A stretch of 32,532 bases of DNA, taken from NCBI GenBank assembly GCA_037176905.1, contig JBBBWG010028067.1, positions 1 to 32,532 of the forward strand, written 5' to 3'. The notes below the pieces were generated by a model. That model made no database searches. It saw only the letters and a list, made by a program, of their open reading frames with translations, and was not told the DNA's origin. Positions 11,201-20,705 of this stretch are shown one piece after another. Position numbers and translations under genes: made by a program. The DNA is from Azolla pinnata (Eukaryota > Streptophyta > Polypodiopsida > Salviniales > Salviniaceae). Position 1 is the stretch's first letter; every line of letters begins with the position of its first letter.

Positions 11201-13614
11201 AGAATATCAGCATTGTTGTTTTCAGCTGTCTTTTCCTGTTCTATATGTGAAAAGTGTGCTTCGTGGATTGATCTATAATAGCCAGATAGACTAGGTGACC
11301 CCTTCAACTCAAAACTGTCTCTAGGAAGAAATCCTCTACATGTAAGGAGGGATATTGTTGTAAATAATCCTAATAATTCAACACAAGTGCGGCTATCACA
11401 TGGACTTCTAAAGTGGTTTAAGAAGATGAGTAAGATCTGTGAAGATCTGGATGATCTTATATATCTTGGGTCTTAACTTGGCCTCAGCTTCTTTTGCTCT
11501 CACTGAGTGGTGAATGATTTGTCTTAGGTTATGGTTCTGTAGGCAGGCTTGGTGTACGATCCTTCTACATAAAACCATTGAAGATATCTATTCTTATAGA
11601 TTTCAGCTTGACAGTCTCTTATTCTAGGAAAACTTATATTACTAGCTGGATAGCTCAATGTAAGGAAAAATTCTCAAAACGACAAAGAATTTTGCAAAGT
11701 GTCAAGTAGACATCAAATTGTGGAGAAGTACACAAAGTAAGTAATGTATATCTGAATTTGGAAATTCATTAATAGAGCAATGCAATAACAAAAGCCCTAG
11801 TGAACAGTAGATGGAACAAACACCATAAATTCAAATATCAAATCTATACCCTTGCAAGAAATAGCCAGATTGATTGAGACCCTTGTACAGGATCTGCTTG
11901 CTGCCTAAATAGCAAGAGCATTGTAATTTTATGAAACATTGTCCTAGTGCTGAGGTGGTAAAAGTGAAAAAGGCTTGACTATAGCGTATATTCACAATTG
12001 TGTTTTTCAGTGGTCCTTTTATACACGAGTGTATTAGCTCGGACTTGTTCAATGTCATAGAAAGTATATAAAGGAAATATTGATGTATGACCTAAATTCA
12101 TGTGGTGCAGGGAGAAAGGAAAAATGTGATTGTCATTGGAATTGGACTGGGTATTTTACTACAGATCGTTGGAATTTATTGGTGGTTCAAGGATGACGAT
12201 TTATTTAGACCACTTTTGCTGTTATGTCCAAAAGAGAACCTGAAATTCTGGCATGCAATATTCATAATTCTAGTCAATGGTATTCTATCTTTCAATCAAA
12301 TTTCTTTCGAAAGGAAGTATTGATGCACGTGTATGCCACGAGAAGGCATTTCATCTTTTATGTGCAATGAGCTTGTTTAAACACCGTTGAAAGGCTTTTA
12401 TTGTTCTTTTTTGGCTAAGATACATTGGTCAGGCAAGGTGCCATGGTGTTAAAATGTGGCTTGCTTATCCATTATAAGAAGACCAGGGGCTGCCACTATC
12501 GCAGGCAGGTCAGAACTTTTACTCATTTGCCCTTGCGCCTGGCATCTATCGTTATTTTTACATGCTTCTGTTATTAATGTTCACACATGTATCTTTTTGG
12601 TTCTATTTTTGGAGTTTTTCTTTCAATCATCTTATTCTATAAAGCTTGTGCAGGGCCAGCTCTTAACTTTCGTAGAGTATTTTGTTCTTCTATATCGTGC
12701 TTTGCTTCCAGCTCCTGTTTGGTCTAAGTTCTTCTTCAATAAGGAATATGGGACTCTGTTCTCATCAGTAACAACTCTTTTATATCTGATATTTAAGCTG
12801 ACTTCTGTGTTAGAAAAGGTAAAATCTCAGCAAATTCGTAGATGTAATTGAGATAGGAACTCATAACTGGTTTTGAACATTCTAACTGATAATATTATCA
12901 GACAGTGCTAGTTTACAAACATCATGCCCCAATCTGGTTTCTGGATGCTGGGCCTGATGGACCATATCTTTCTAGGGTGTATGCCCAACTTCACTGTTTG
13001 TCTTGTTTTCTTCTAATAAAAAGCAAAACATGGCAGTTGCAAACATTTTTTGCGGCTTTGAAAGCTCTTGCTGGGAGGGAGGTTCAATATGGATCTTATG
13101 CAACTCCAGAGGAGGTAAAGCAGAAATTTTGATTATCATCTATACAGATTTTACAAAATATTCCTGCAGTTTGGTTTAGAGTATAAAATTTTGGGTTTTT
13201 TTTTGTCATAAACAATACTTGAGCTTTGCATTTTTCTAAGTTTCTTTCATCTTTGTCTTATCTATTTGAAAGGTTTTGCTTTTGTTGAGCAGGTTGCCAC
13301 AGCTGGAGATCTTTGCGCAATTTGTCAGGAAAAAATGCATGCCCCAATCTTATTGAGCTGTAAACATGTGTTTTGTGAAGATTGTGTTTCTGAATGGTAT
13401 GTTGGATGATATAAGCAATGAATGGACTATGTTGTAGTTTTAAGCAGTTTTTGGGGTGTAACGTGTGTTTTCTGAGATTTTCTCTCTGCTCATCGCGATG
13501 TGACACAGGTTTGACAGAGAAAAAACCTGTCCTTTGTGCCGTGCTATTGTAAAGCCAGCCGAGCTTCGTTCGTTCAGCGATGGATCGACGAGCCTTTTGT
13601 ATCAAGTGTTTTGA
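8220..13614 (+). CDS. RNFT1: RNFT1-like multi-pass membrane RING E3 ubiquitin ligase
   Basis: Exons inferred: 8220-8922, 11118-11194, 12111-12279, 12420-12508, 12654-12818, 13037-13114, 13293-13396 and 13509-13614. All junctions are GT-AG with consistent phase and give 496 residues. The N-terminal third is low complexity, with a poly-Ser run at about 48-71 and an Asn/His-rich stretch. Hydrophobic segments follow ([12 protein letters not shown] near 220, then [31 protein letters not shown] and [10 protein letters not shown]). The C-terminus is a C3HC4 RING with Cys435, Cys438, Cys450, His452, Cys455, Cys458, Cys469 and Cys472. The order of membrane segments and the CHVFCEDC-like RING match the RNFT1/RNFT2 family, whose human member RNFT1 acts in ER-associated degradation. 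The plant role is not established here. It is convergent with LEAFY, and the leader holds telomere-like repeats. Confidence 0.92.
9411..9925. repeat. Direct duplication inside intron 1 of the RNFT1-like gene
   Basis: A block of about 190 bp starting TGCTTAACCACCATTACTT is present at about 9427-9610 and again at about 9737-9920. Shared later landmarks include CTCACATGAAG, GACAAAATAAT, CTTAAAC and AGATGCATAAGATGCA. The copies are diverged and the period is about 310 bp. A shorter piece (ACCATTACTTCAGTCTTGGC) recurs at 9664. Intron 1 (8923-11117) is otherwise AT-rich with no recognised gene. Confidence 0.75.
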
Positions 13615-14898
13615 TTGTGATTTGAATTCCGTTTTGTACAATTCATCCAGGGGGAGGAAATTCATAGAGCTCGGCGTAGAAGCAGCCGAAGTCAATAATG
13701 CAGGAGCTATGTTAGTAGGTTTGTTATTGCCAAGCAAATGTATAATTATATATCTGCTTCTGCTCATATTGTATTAAACACAATCTGATCTCATATAGTA
13801 AGAGGCCCATAGAGGCTGGGCTGAACCAAAAGTATTCAACCTTGTGTGGGTATAAGGACTCCCTGGAAACAGTTGGGAACATGTGTATTTATTTAGTCGA
13901 GAAAAACCTCTAGGAGTAGGGAAGAGAAGGCCCTTCCTTCTCCTTGAACGGGGTGTGTAATTATCTTCACATATACTAGAAGATCTTATGAATGAATATA
14001 CTACATTTATATGTATCTATTCAGTTCTTTGTGTAGTAGTAGTATGATGGGCTAGAATTTGTTTTGGAAGGAACCTTCTGAAAATTATGTATGTGTCTTC
14101 AACTGTCGAATCGTGTTTCGTGTCGCTGTTCTGTCATGAGCAGATTTTATTGCAGCTAATTGACTGTTCAGTTAAAAGTGGCTATGGAATGCAAAGAAGT
14201 GGATGCTCTGATTAATTCTAGTTGAATAACAAGCTTGAGCATGAGGTCCTCGGGCGATTTAGTATAGTGACAAATTTCAGTTTTGCAACCACTGCGATGT
14301 GCTTTCGATGCACGACCTCTGCAAGTAGAACAAATCGATCTGAATATTCGACCCATGCACGATATCAGCCACCGCATCCAACCATGCACAACTGATTACC
14401 ACAATTGCATAAAAAACCCAATCTTGCCGATGATGGGAAAAGCTGCTTCAAAATGCAGAATTTGCAGCCTCCGTTTATGAAAATAATTTCGCACTTACAG
14501 CTTTGGCACTGAAACAAGGGGTAGATAGAAGATGCAGGCATGGAAGTTCAGTATCGCCGAAACATAGGTCACATACCCACTAGTATCGATCGAGCTGCTG
14601 CCGGAAACAGGATCACGATCTCCAAGAATTTCTCAAAAGGAAACGGGGCAAGATGCCAGTGAATATGGCTTTTTAACACAACTCATGGTAGATGCCTCGA
14701 AAACGAAATCGCGAAGAATGCAAATACCATCAATTCCACGCCGAGTATCGTAGCAGTTGTTACGCATTTGAGGACAAACAACAAAGGTACACCACATGTA
14801 TTACAGAAAATCAAACATTAAACCGAGTTCGTCAAGGGAAGAGAGAGTTGTGGGAGTAGTACATGATGGGAAGATCGGGGAGAAAGGGCTGCTGTGTT
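13615..14898. other. Convergent intergenic region, 3' UTRs of RNFT1-like and LEAFY
   Basis: The region lies between two stop codons facing each other. AATGAATATA-type AT-rich stretches near 13990 could serve as polyadenylation signals for the plus-strand gene. I see no coding exon, RNA gene or repeat of note. Confidence 0.5.
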
Positions 14899-17800
14899 TC
14901 ATTCATAGCTGCAGCTATCGGCATCCTTGCTCTTCTCGAGATGGCAGAGCTGTCGGAGCTTGGTGGGGACATACCAGATCCTGAGCTTCTCGTTCCGTGC
15001 GAAAACGCCTTCGATGTCCCATCCGTTGGCCCTCGCCATTTCTACCAGCGGGTAGTAACACGCTTGCCGCCATGCCCCCACGTTCTCCCCTCTTTCCTTG
15101 TACACCTTCCTCAGATAGTTCGACTTCTCCTTGTCTAGGCAGTGCAATGCGTAGCAGTGCACGTAGTGCCTCATCTTGGGCTTGTTGATGTAGCTCGCGC
15201 CTTTCACTTTCGCGTGCCGGAACACTTGGTTCGTTACCTGTATACAAAATGCCCAGAAAACGCTTTCAAAACCTGCAACGATCGGATTTGCCTACGTTTT
15301 CCGAATGATCTAAACCATCTCGACTTTCTTCTATCTTTCTTGTATGGTGACCCGTATCCATTATTAGCTTTTACAAATCAAAGGTAACAACGCCTGAAGG
15401 CTAATATATAGATAGATAGGTATGGATATAGATATATAGATCGAGAGATCGCTGCATTTTGTTCTAATACAGGCATAAAATCAGATTTATTGAATTTGTT
15501 TCTGCATAAAACATAGATGGGATATAACAGAAAGTTTGTCTTGTTTTCGTGCCTATCGTCTAGTACAACAGCCAGATGGTCCTTTTTTTCCGTCTACTAG
15601 TTAGAATGCCCATTACAGGAAGACGCTTCAGAAATTACAATCGTCGTCCTCTATATTTCGGAATGATATATAAACCATCCTGATTTTCTTCTATATTGTA
15701 TGATGATCCTTATCCATAATTAATTAGTTCTTACAACTTACAACCAGAGGTAACAATGCCTGAAGGCCATATATATATATGGATATAGAGAGAACAACAG
15801 CCAGATGGTCCTAGTTATAATGATTTTCAAAGCCTGTCATATATCCAGTGATATTGGTAAATACCTTTGTTGGGCACTTCTCGCCTCTCTCTCTCGACAT
15901 CTGCTGGACCTCATCCAAGAAGCTCGAGCACTGCTCGTAGAGATCGAAGAGGTAGTCTAAGCCATTCTTCTTCCCTCGTGCAACTTCACCAGGCTCAGTG
16001 ACGATGAATGGATGCTCCCGAGTCCTGTCATCTCCATCCTCGCCTCCAGGTTCACGCGAAAGCCTTCGCTTTTGTTTCTTTCTTGTGATCTTTTGCTCCT
16101 CGTTGTCGCTGCTTGGCTCCGGCATAGGTAAGACGCCATGGAGGCCAAACCCTGAGTGGAGGATGTGGTCTTGTTGGACATGTTCCTTCGAGTTGAGGTT
16201 CAAAGATCCATCGGTGGCTATGGCATTAAGAAACATCATCCCGTTATCCCCTCTTTGCTCTCTTGTGCCTGAAAAGAGACAAGAACGTCTTGTCAGGAAT
16301 CCTATCCCCTTGCTACAGAGGTATCTCGAAACATCATATGCACACATTCTCACTTGGATGAAATACCCAAAATGAATACGATTCCTCATCATGTATATAT
16401 ATCATCCAGAATTCTCCCTCTCGGAAATAACAGTGTACGGTATTTCTATAATCCGCCTTTTCATATAGCATGACAGAGTCTCTGTAGAATCATGCGTGCA
16501 CTAAAATGGGACGCTCACGTTGTGTAATATGTGCAAGCGTTTCATGGATAAGAACAAAAACCAACTCTTATTCTAACATTTGGGTTGATGAATACACTTG
16601 CATATACATCAGAAGTTCTCTATTTACTTCTTTGCATCGGGTGAAGGAGATTGTACTGGAAAATACACTCAAAGTGTTCACTTCTATCCTTTCACCAGAT
16701 GGGAGAAAACCCCCCGGAATGTACACCACAAGTCATCTGGAAACCCCTCTAAGTTATGCATCACAAGTCATAAACTTAGATTCTGGCATTAGATCAAGAG
16801 ACCCTCTAGTTTGATGGATGCGACAATGATAAAAAAAAAAACAAGGAACGTTTTACAACAAGCTTAACCCTCTAGGATAAGCACCACATGCCATATGATT
16901 CTACCCTTGCATTAGACCAAGGAAACCCCCAGGATATACAATTTGATGGAGGCAACAATAAGAAAAACAATAACTGGCCTTAGATTAATGTAAATCATTC
17001 ACCACAAGATGCAGCAGGCTTATATTCTTGCATTGGATCAAGAGACACTCAAGTATATACATTTCAAAGGATGCAAAATTGGCAACAAATGACAAACATG
17101 ACAACATGTCACTACACTAAAACTGAACCCACTAAGATATAAACAACGGCCTGTGCGCTTCTATCCTTGAATTGGATCACAAAACCATACAGGATACACG
17201 ATTTGATGGACACATAATTAGCACAAACACTCAAGGATATACAACTTGGAAGGATGCAAAATGGGCAACAGATGACGAAGACAATAACATGTTGTTGCTA
17301 CACTAAAACTGAACCCACTAAGATATACACAACGAGCTGTATGCTCCTACGCTTGGATCGGATCGCAAAACCAAGCACGATGCACGATTCGACAGATATA
17401 AAACTAGCAACAAACGGGAAATCGGCAAACAAACTTAATTCTCTAGGATATACACCGCAAGCTGCGAGATTCTATCCTTGCATTCGATCAAGAAACGCTC
17501 AAGGATGTACAATTTGAGGGATGCAAAACGGGCGACAGATGACGAACACGACTACGCTAAAACCGAACCCACCAAGACACAAATAACTAGCTGTATGCTC
17601 CAATCCTCGACTCAGATAACACAAAAACCTCCAGGATACAGGACTCGATGGATGTAAAATTGGCAACAAAACGGGAAATTGAGATGCGGAATCGGACTAG
17701 AACCTAAACCCCGTATGATTACGCATCACAATCGATATGCTTCTATCCTCCAATTTCTAGATCACGAAACTATCAGGAATTACATGCAGAATTGGCAACA

Positions 17801-18278
17801 AGCAGGAAACCGATAGCATGAGATTAGACTAGAACTTCTTACCCTCAGTAGGAGTGGAAGCAACCCCACTGTACTCGTCGAGTTTGGGCTTCTTCCCGAG
17901 GCACTGCAAGCGCTGCTGCTCGTTCTCATCCTCTTGCCTTCTCTTCACAGCCCGGATGGCTGCTTTCACGCCGTATCTCTCTCCGACCAGGAACTCCACT
18001 TGATAGCAATCGGCGATCGTCTTCACCACATCGTCGATCTCGGGCTCCGTCATGTTCACCAGCGTGCTCACGGTGAATCCCATCTCCAGGAATTTGACGA
18101 TGGTGGAGGTCCGGACGCCGTAGTCCTTGAACAGAGCTTCGAGGAGCTCGAGGTTGTCGGGGTCGTTGCAGGAAGAGACAGGGTGTATCACCATCTCCAT
18201 GGGGGGGACTTCTTTGGCCGGAATGGAGACTCTCTGCTCCCAACGGAACAGAGCTCCCGGGAACTGCTCGGGATCCAG
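14899..18278 (-). CDS. LFY: LEAFY/FLORICAULA transcription factor
   Basis: Exons: 18278-17843, 16268-15865 and 15237-14899, the three-exon layout typical of LEAFY, with 392 residues if translation begins at the CTG at 18278. LEAFY is a nuclear DNA-binding regulator of meristem and cell-division programmes. The N-terminus reads DPEQF then LFRW, matching other LEAFY proteins. A SAM-like oligomerisation domain spans about 43-114 ([28 protein letters not shown]). A basic NLS-like stretch lies at 207-217. The DNA-binding domain spans about 227-384. Contact residues are present: Arg229, Asn283, Lys299 and His304 (Arabidopsis R237, N291, K307, H312), Arg337 (R345) and His379 (H387). The R390 position is Lys382. 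His plus Arg indicates type I specificity. No in-frame ATG precedes the SAM domain until 18200. Starting there gives 366 residues without the conserved DPE..LFRW segment. Confidence 0.96.
15290..15820. repeat. Duplicated blocks in LEAFY intron 2
   Basis: A block of about 150 bp (CCGAATGATCTAAACCATC, then TTTCTTCTAT, GACCCGTATCCAT, AGGTAACAACGCCTGAAGG) at 15300-15435 recurs diverged at 15658-15795. The segment ACAACAGCCAGATGGTCCT occurs at about 15567 and again at about 15794. Both fall in the 627-nt intron 15238-15864, so most of that intron arose by local duplication. Confidence 0.75.
16680..17815. repeat. Diverged about 125-bp tandem array filling LEAFY intron 1
   Basis: A unit containing TTCTATCCTTGCATTGGATC, AAGAGACACTCAAGGATATAC, a GATGGATGCAAAATTGGCAA-like block and CTAAAACTGAACCCACTAAG repeats about eight to nine times. 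The GCATTNGATC anchor lies at 16786, 16909, 17030, 17169, about 17352, 17480 and about 17605, with periods mostly 121-139 bp. Similarity between copies is moderate. The array occupies most of intron 1 (16269-17842) and ends within 30 bp of exon 1. Confidence 0.8.
18276..18278 (-). promoter_or_regulatory. Candidate CUG start codon of LEAFY
   Basis: In frame, the sequence is TAG GGT TTT GTC CCC GCT GCC AAG, then CTG GAT CCC GAG CAG. The CTG occupies the place of Met in the family motif MDPE. Its context has A at -3 and G at +4, favourable for plant initiation. The nearest in-frame ATG (18200) is 26 codons downstream. An upstream spliced exon supplying ATG, or a base error, are alternatives. Confidence 0.55.
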
Positions 18279-18297
18279 CTTGGCAGCGGGGACAAAA

Positions 18298-18315
18298 CCC
18301 TAACCCTAACCCTAA
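18298..18315. repeat. Telomere-like CCCTAA x3 in LEAFY leader
   Basis: Three CCCTAA hexamers, preceded by AAA, lie 20 bp upstream of the LEAFY CTG. AAACCCTAA is the plant telo-box, a leader/promoter motif of many plant genes and a Polycomb-recruiting motif in Arabidopsis. Another AAACCCTAA is at 18424. Confidence 0.7.
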
Positions 18316-18889
18316 TCGGCAGCGCTGGAGCTGGAAAGCCGTAACGGCACCTCAGACGAAAGCTCCGGCCGAATCTGTGCAAAGACGTAGTAGATGCAGA
18401 GAAGAAATGCCTGGTTAGCAGGAAAACCCTAATCCTACATACATAGGAAGACATGAAACCCCAATCTTTGCTTGTGGAGACCAAGCTCTGTCTGACCTTG
18501 GCCTACCATGCGCAGAAGGCTGAATTGAGGAAAACCATAGCCAACCTACCTATGCATGAACAGTGATACCACAGGCAGGGATCAGGGAGGGAGCATGAGG
18601 AGACGGAGAAGCAGGTTTTCTGAATCTTTCTACAGAGCAATGGCGAGCTTTTAAAGGAGGTTGGGGTGCAAAATCCCCCCTGAGCGCGAGGAAGAAAGGA
18701 GGAGGCAAGCTCGCGAAGAGAACCCTAGAGCTTGGCAGGCGATGGCGGGGATTTGCAAAAGGGAAAGAATCGAAGAGAAATGGGCGAAAGGAGCATGGAT
18801 GAAGGGGGGGGGGGGGGAGGGGAGGAAGTTGCTCCCTGTTTCTTCTTTTGTTTTTCGCTTCTCGCTTTTGAAAGGTTTTTCTCCTCTCC

Positions 18890-19206
18890 CCCTCTTTCTC
18901 TCCCTCTCTCTCTCTCTGTCTCTCTGCCGTCTTCTGCTTCTTCTCTCTTCCTCTGTTCTGTAGATTGCTCCCCTTCTTCCTCTGTATCCTCTCTCTCTCT
19001 CTTTCTCTCTCTCTCTCTGTGATTGTCTGTAGATTTCTCTGAGCTTCTTCTGTGCCTCGCAGGCTGGAAGAAGAAGAGGGAAGAGATCGGGGTAAAAAGC
19101 TGCGCGCTTCCTCCTGATGAGATATGGAGGAAGGGGAGCAGCGCGCAGCGTCTTGACCGGAGGACGGAAGGGAAGAAGAAGAAGAAAAAGAAGAAGAAGA
19201 AGGCCC

Positions 19207-19250
<44 letters not shown>
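18890..19250. repeat. CT/GA microsatellites and a GAA tract upstream of LEAFY
   Basis: CT-rich tracts occur at about 18897-18922, 18989-19018 and 19209-19248, and AAG repeats at 19172-19203. On the LEAFY-sense strand these are GA repeats, the binding motif of BBR/BPC factors. They may be promoter or 5' UTR. No coding exon was found between 18300 and 19480. Confidence 0.8.
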
Positions 19251-19252
<2 letters not shown>

Positions 19253-19359
19253 GCGCAGCAGGGCCCCAAAACCCTAAAGAGTCCGCAGTGCAAAAACCCT
19301 AAGCGCCCGCATTCGGCCCGGAGGACAAAGCGGCGCACAGACGCGGCGCAGAGAGGTCC

Positions 19360-19395
19360 ATCGCCATCGCCATCGCCATCGCCATCGCCATCGCT
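19360..19395. repeat. CATCGC hexamer repeat
   Basis: CATCGC repeats about six times, followed by a CTTCTTT-rich tract to 19485. It is non-coding as far as can be seen. Confidence 0.8.
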
Positions 19396-19509
19396 GCTTG
19401 CTTCTGCTTCTTCTTTCTTTCATCTTCTTCTTCGTTCTTTCTTCTTCTTTCTTTCTTTCTTCTTCTTTCTTCTTTCTTCTTCTTGATTTCTGGACTTGAT
19501 GATGACATC

Positions 19510-20225
19510 CTCTCTGCCATCCATGCATGCATGTGTGCATGCATGCATGCATGCATGCGCGCGTGCATATGCATACATGCATGCATATGCATGTGTGCGC
19601 GCGCATGCATGTGCATGTGCTGGATGCGGTGTGCTTGCATGTGCCGATGTATGCATGCACCCACACGTGCGCATGGATGCATGTAGGCATGCGTGCGTGC
19701 GTGCACGTGTGTATGTCTGCAGGTATGCACGGGGCGGGGGCATGCATGTGAGTGGATGGATGTATGGATGTGTGCGTGCAGCTCGTGTATCGTATGTGGA
19801 TGGATGGATGGATGGATGGCTGCCATGGTGCACGTGAATGCATGCACGCATGCATGTGTACGATGGTGTGCATTCGTGCGCATCCGTCTATGTCGCATGC
19901 GGGGACATCCGTATGTATGCATGCGTGCGTGCAAGCGTGCATGTGTGTGTATGTATGTATGCATGTGTGCATGCATGTATGTGTGCATGTATGTATGCAT
20001 GTGTGCATGCATGTATGTGTGCATGTATGTATGCGTGGGTAGGTATGTATGTGTATGTATCTATGCGTGGGGAGGTATGTATGTATGTGTGCGTGCGTGT
20101 GCGTATGTATGTATGTGTGTGTCTGTGCGTCTATGTATGTGTCGATGTTGTGCATGCATGCATGCATGCATGCATGTATGTGTGTCTATATGTATGTATG
20201 TATGTATGTATGTGTTCGTGCGCTT
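19510..20225. repeat. About 700 bp TGCATG/TGTATG microsatellite with many RY motifs
   Basis: The block is almost entirely alternating purine-pyrimidine built from ATGC, ATGT and GTGC units, with interruptions such as the GGAT run at 19799-19818. CATGCATG, the RY/Sph element recognised by B3-domain factors of the ABI3/FUS3/LEC2 group, occurs many times, for example at 19522-19556 and 20154-20176. It lies 1.2-1.9 kb upstream of LEAFY. Long open frames here on both strands (Cys/Met/Val or His/Thr-rich) are repeat artefacts. Confidence 0.9.
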
Positions 20226-20334
20226 CTACGATACAATCTTCAGAAGCTCGGAGCTAAGCCTGATTTTCCAGCAGAGCGAAGCTGTATTTGTAGAGGCGGA
20301 GAGAGCTTTGCTGGCGCCAAGTTGCAGGAGGCCG

Positions 20335-20705
20335 CGGCGGGTGTGGGAACCGGATTTGATTTTTAGCAGACCTTTTCCAGTTAAAATTAATGTCGGAATC
20401 GATTCAGCACTGGGGGCCAAGTTGCATGAGCCATGCATGCAGGAAGCCCTGTATCCGGCAGAGTAGCCTGAGTTGCTCAAGTCTGTGGTGTGTGGTGGGT
20501 GATGGGAGCCAGATTCACCAGATTTACAGACCTTTTCCCCAGTTAAATGCAGGATCTCGTTTCTGGCTGGATCAAGCTGAACGAGCCATGCAAAGAAGCC
20601 CCCGTAAGAGGCGGAGCCGGAGCTAGATAAGTTTAGTTTTGGTGGTGTGGGGAGCTAGAGTCAGTAGATTTTACATACCTTTTTTTTCCCTCCAGTGTAT
20701 TAGAT
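20335..20705. repeat. Three-unit diverged tandem repeat, about 155 bp
   Basis: Anchor blocks of the form GGGTGTGGGAACC..GAT..CAGACCTTTTCCAGTTAAA recur at about 20339-20385, 20494-20546 and 20641-20699. The intervening parts share AAGTTGCATGAGCCATGCA-like or AACGAGCCATGCA sequence. No protein is recognised, and no homology to a known element. Confidence 0.6.

Noticed and set aside
12905..13132. Open frame continuing upstream of RNFT1-like exon 6
   Set aside because: The upstream part is intronic. Phase and family similarity support an acceptor at 13035-13036, and only 13037-13114 fits the protein.
18188..18484. 98-codon minus-strand frame overlapping the LEAFY start
   Set aside because: It begins at TTG, not ATG, runs in a different frame from LEAFY and crosses the telomere-like repeat. 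It shows no resemblance to any family.
19510..20225. CRISPR-like array
   Set aside because: The regularity is short-unit microsatellite without unique spacers, in a plant nuclear context.
19299..20257. Long open frames on both strands rich in Cys/Met/Val or His/Thr
   Set aside because: They are translations of TGCATG/TGTATG microsatellite, which has few stops. No domain or codon signal.
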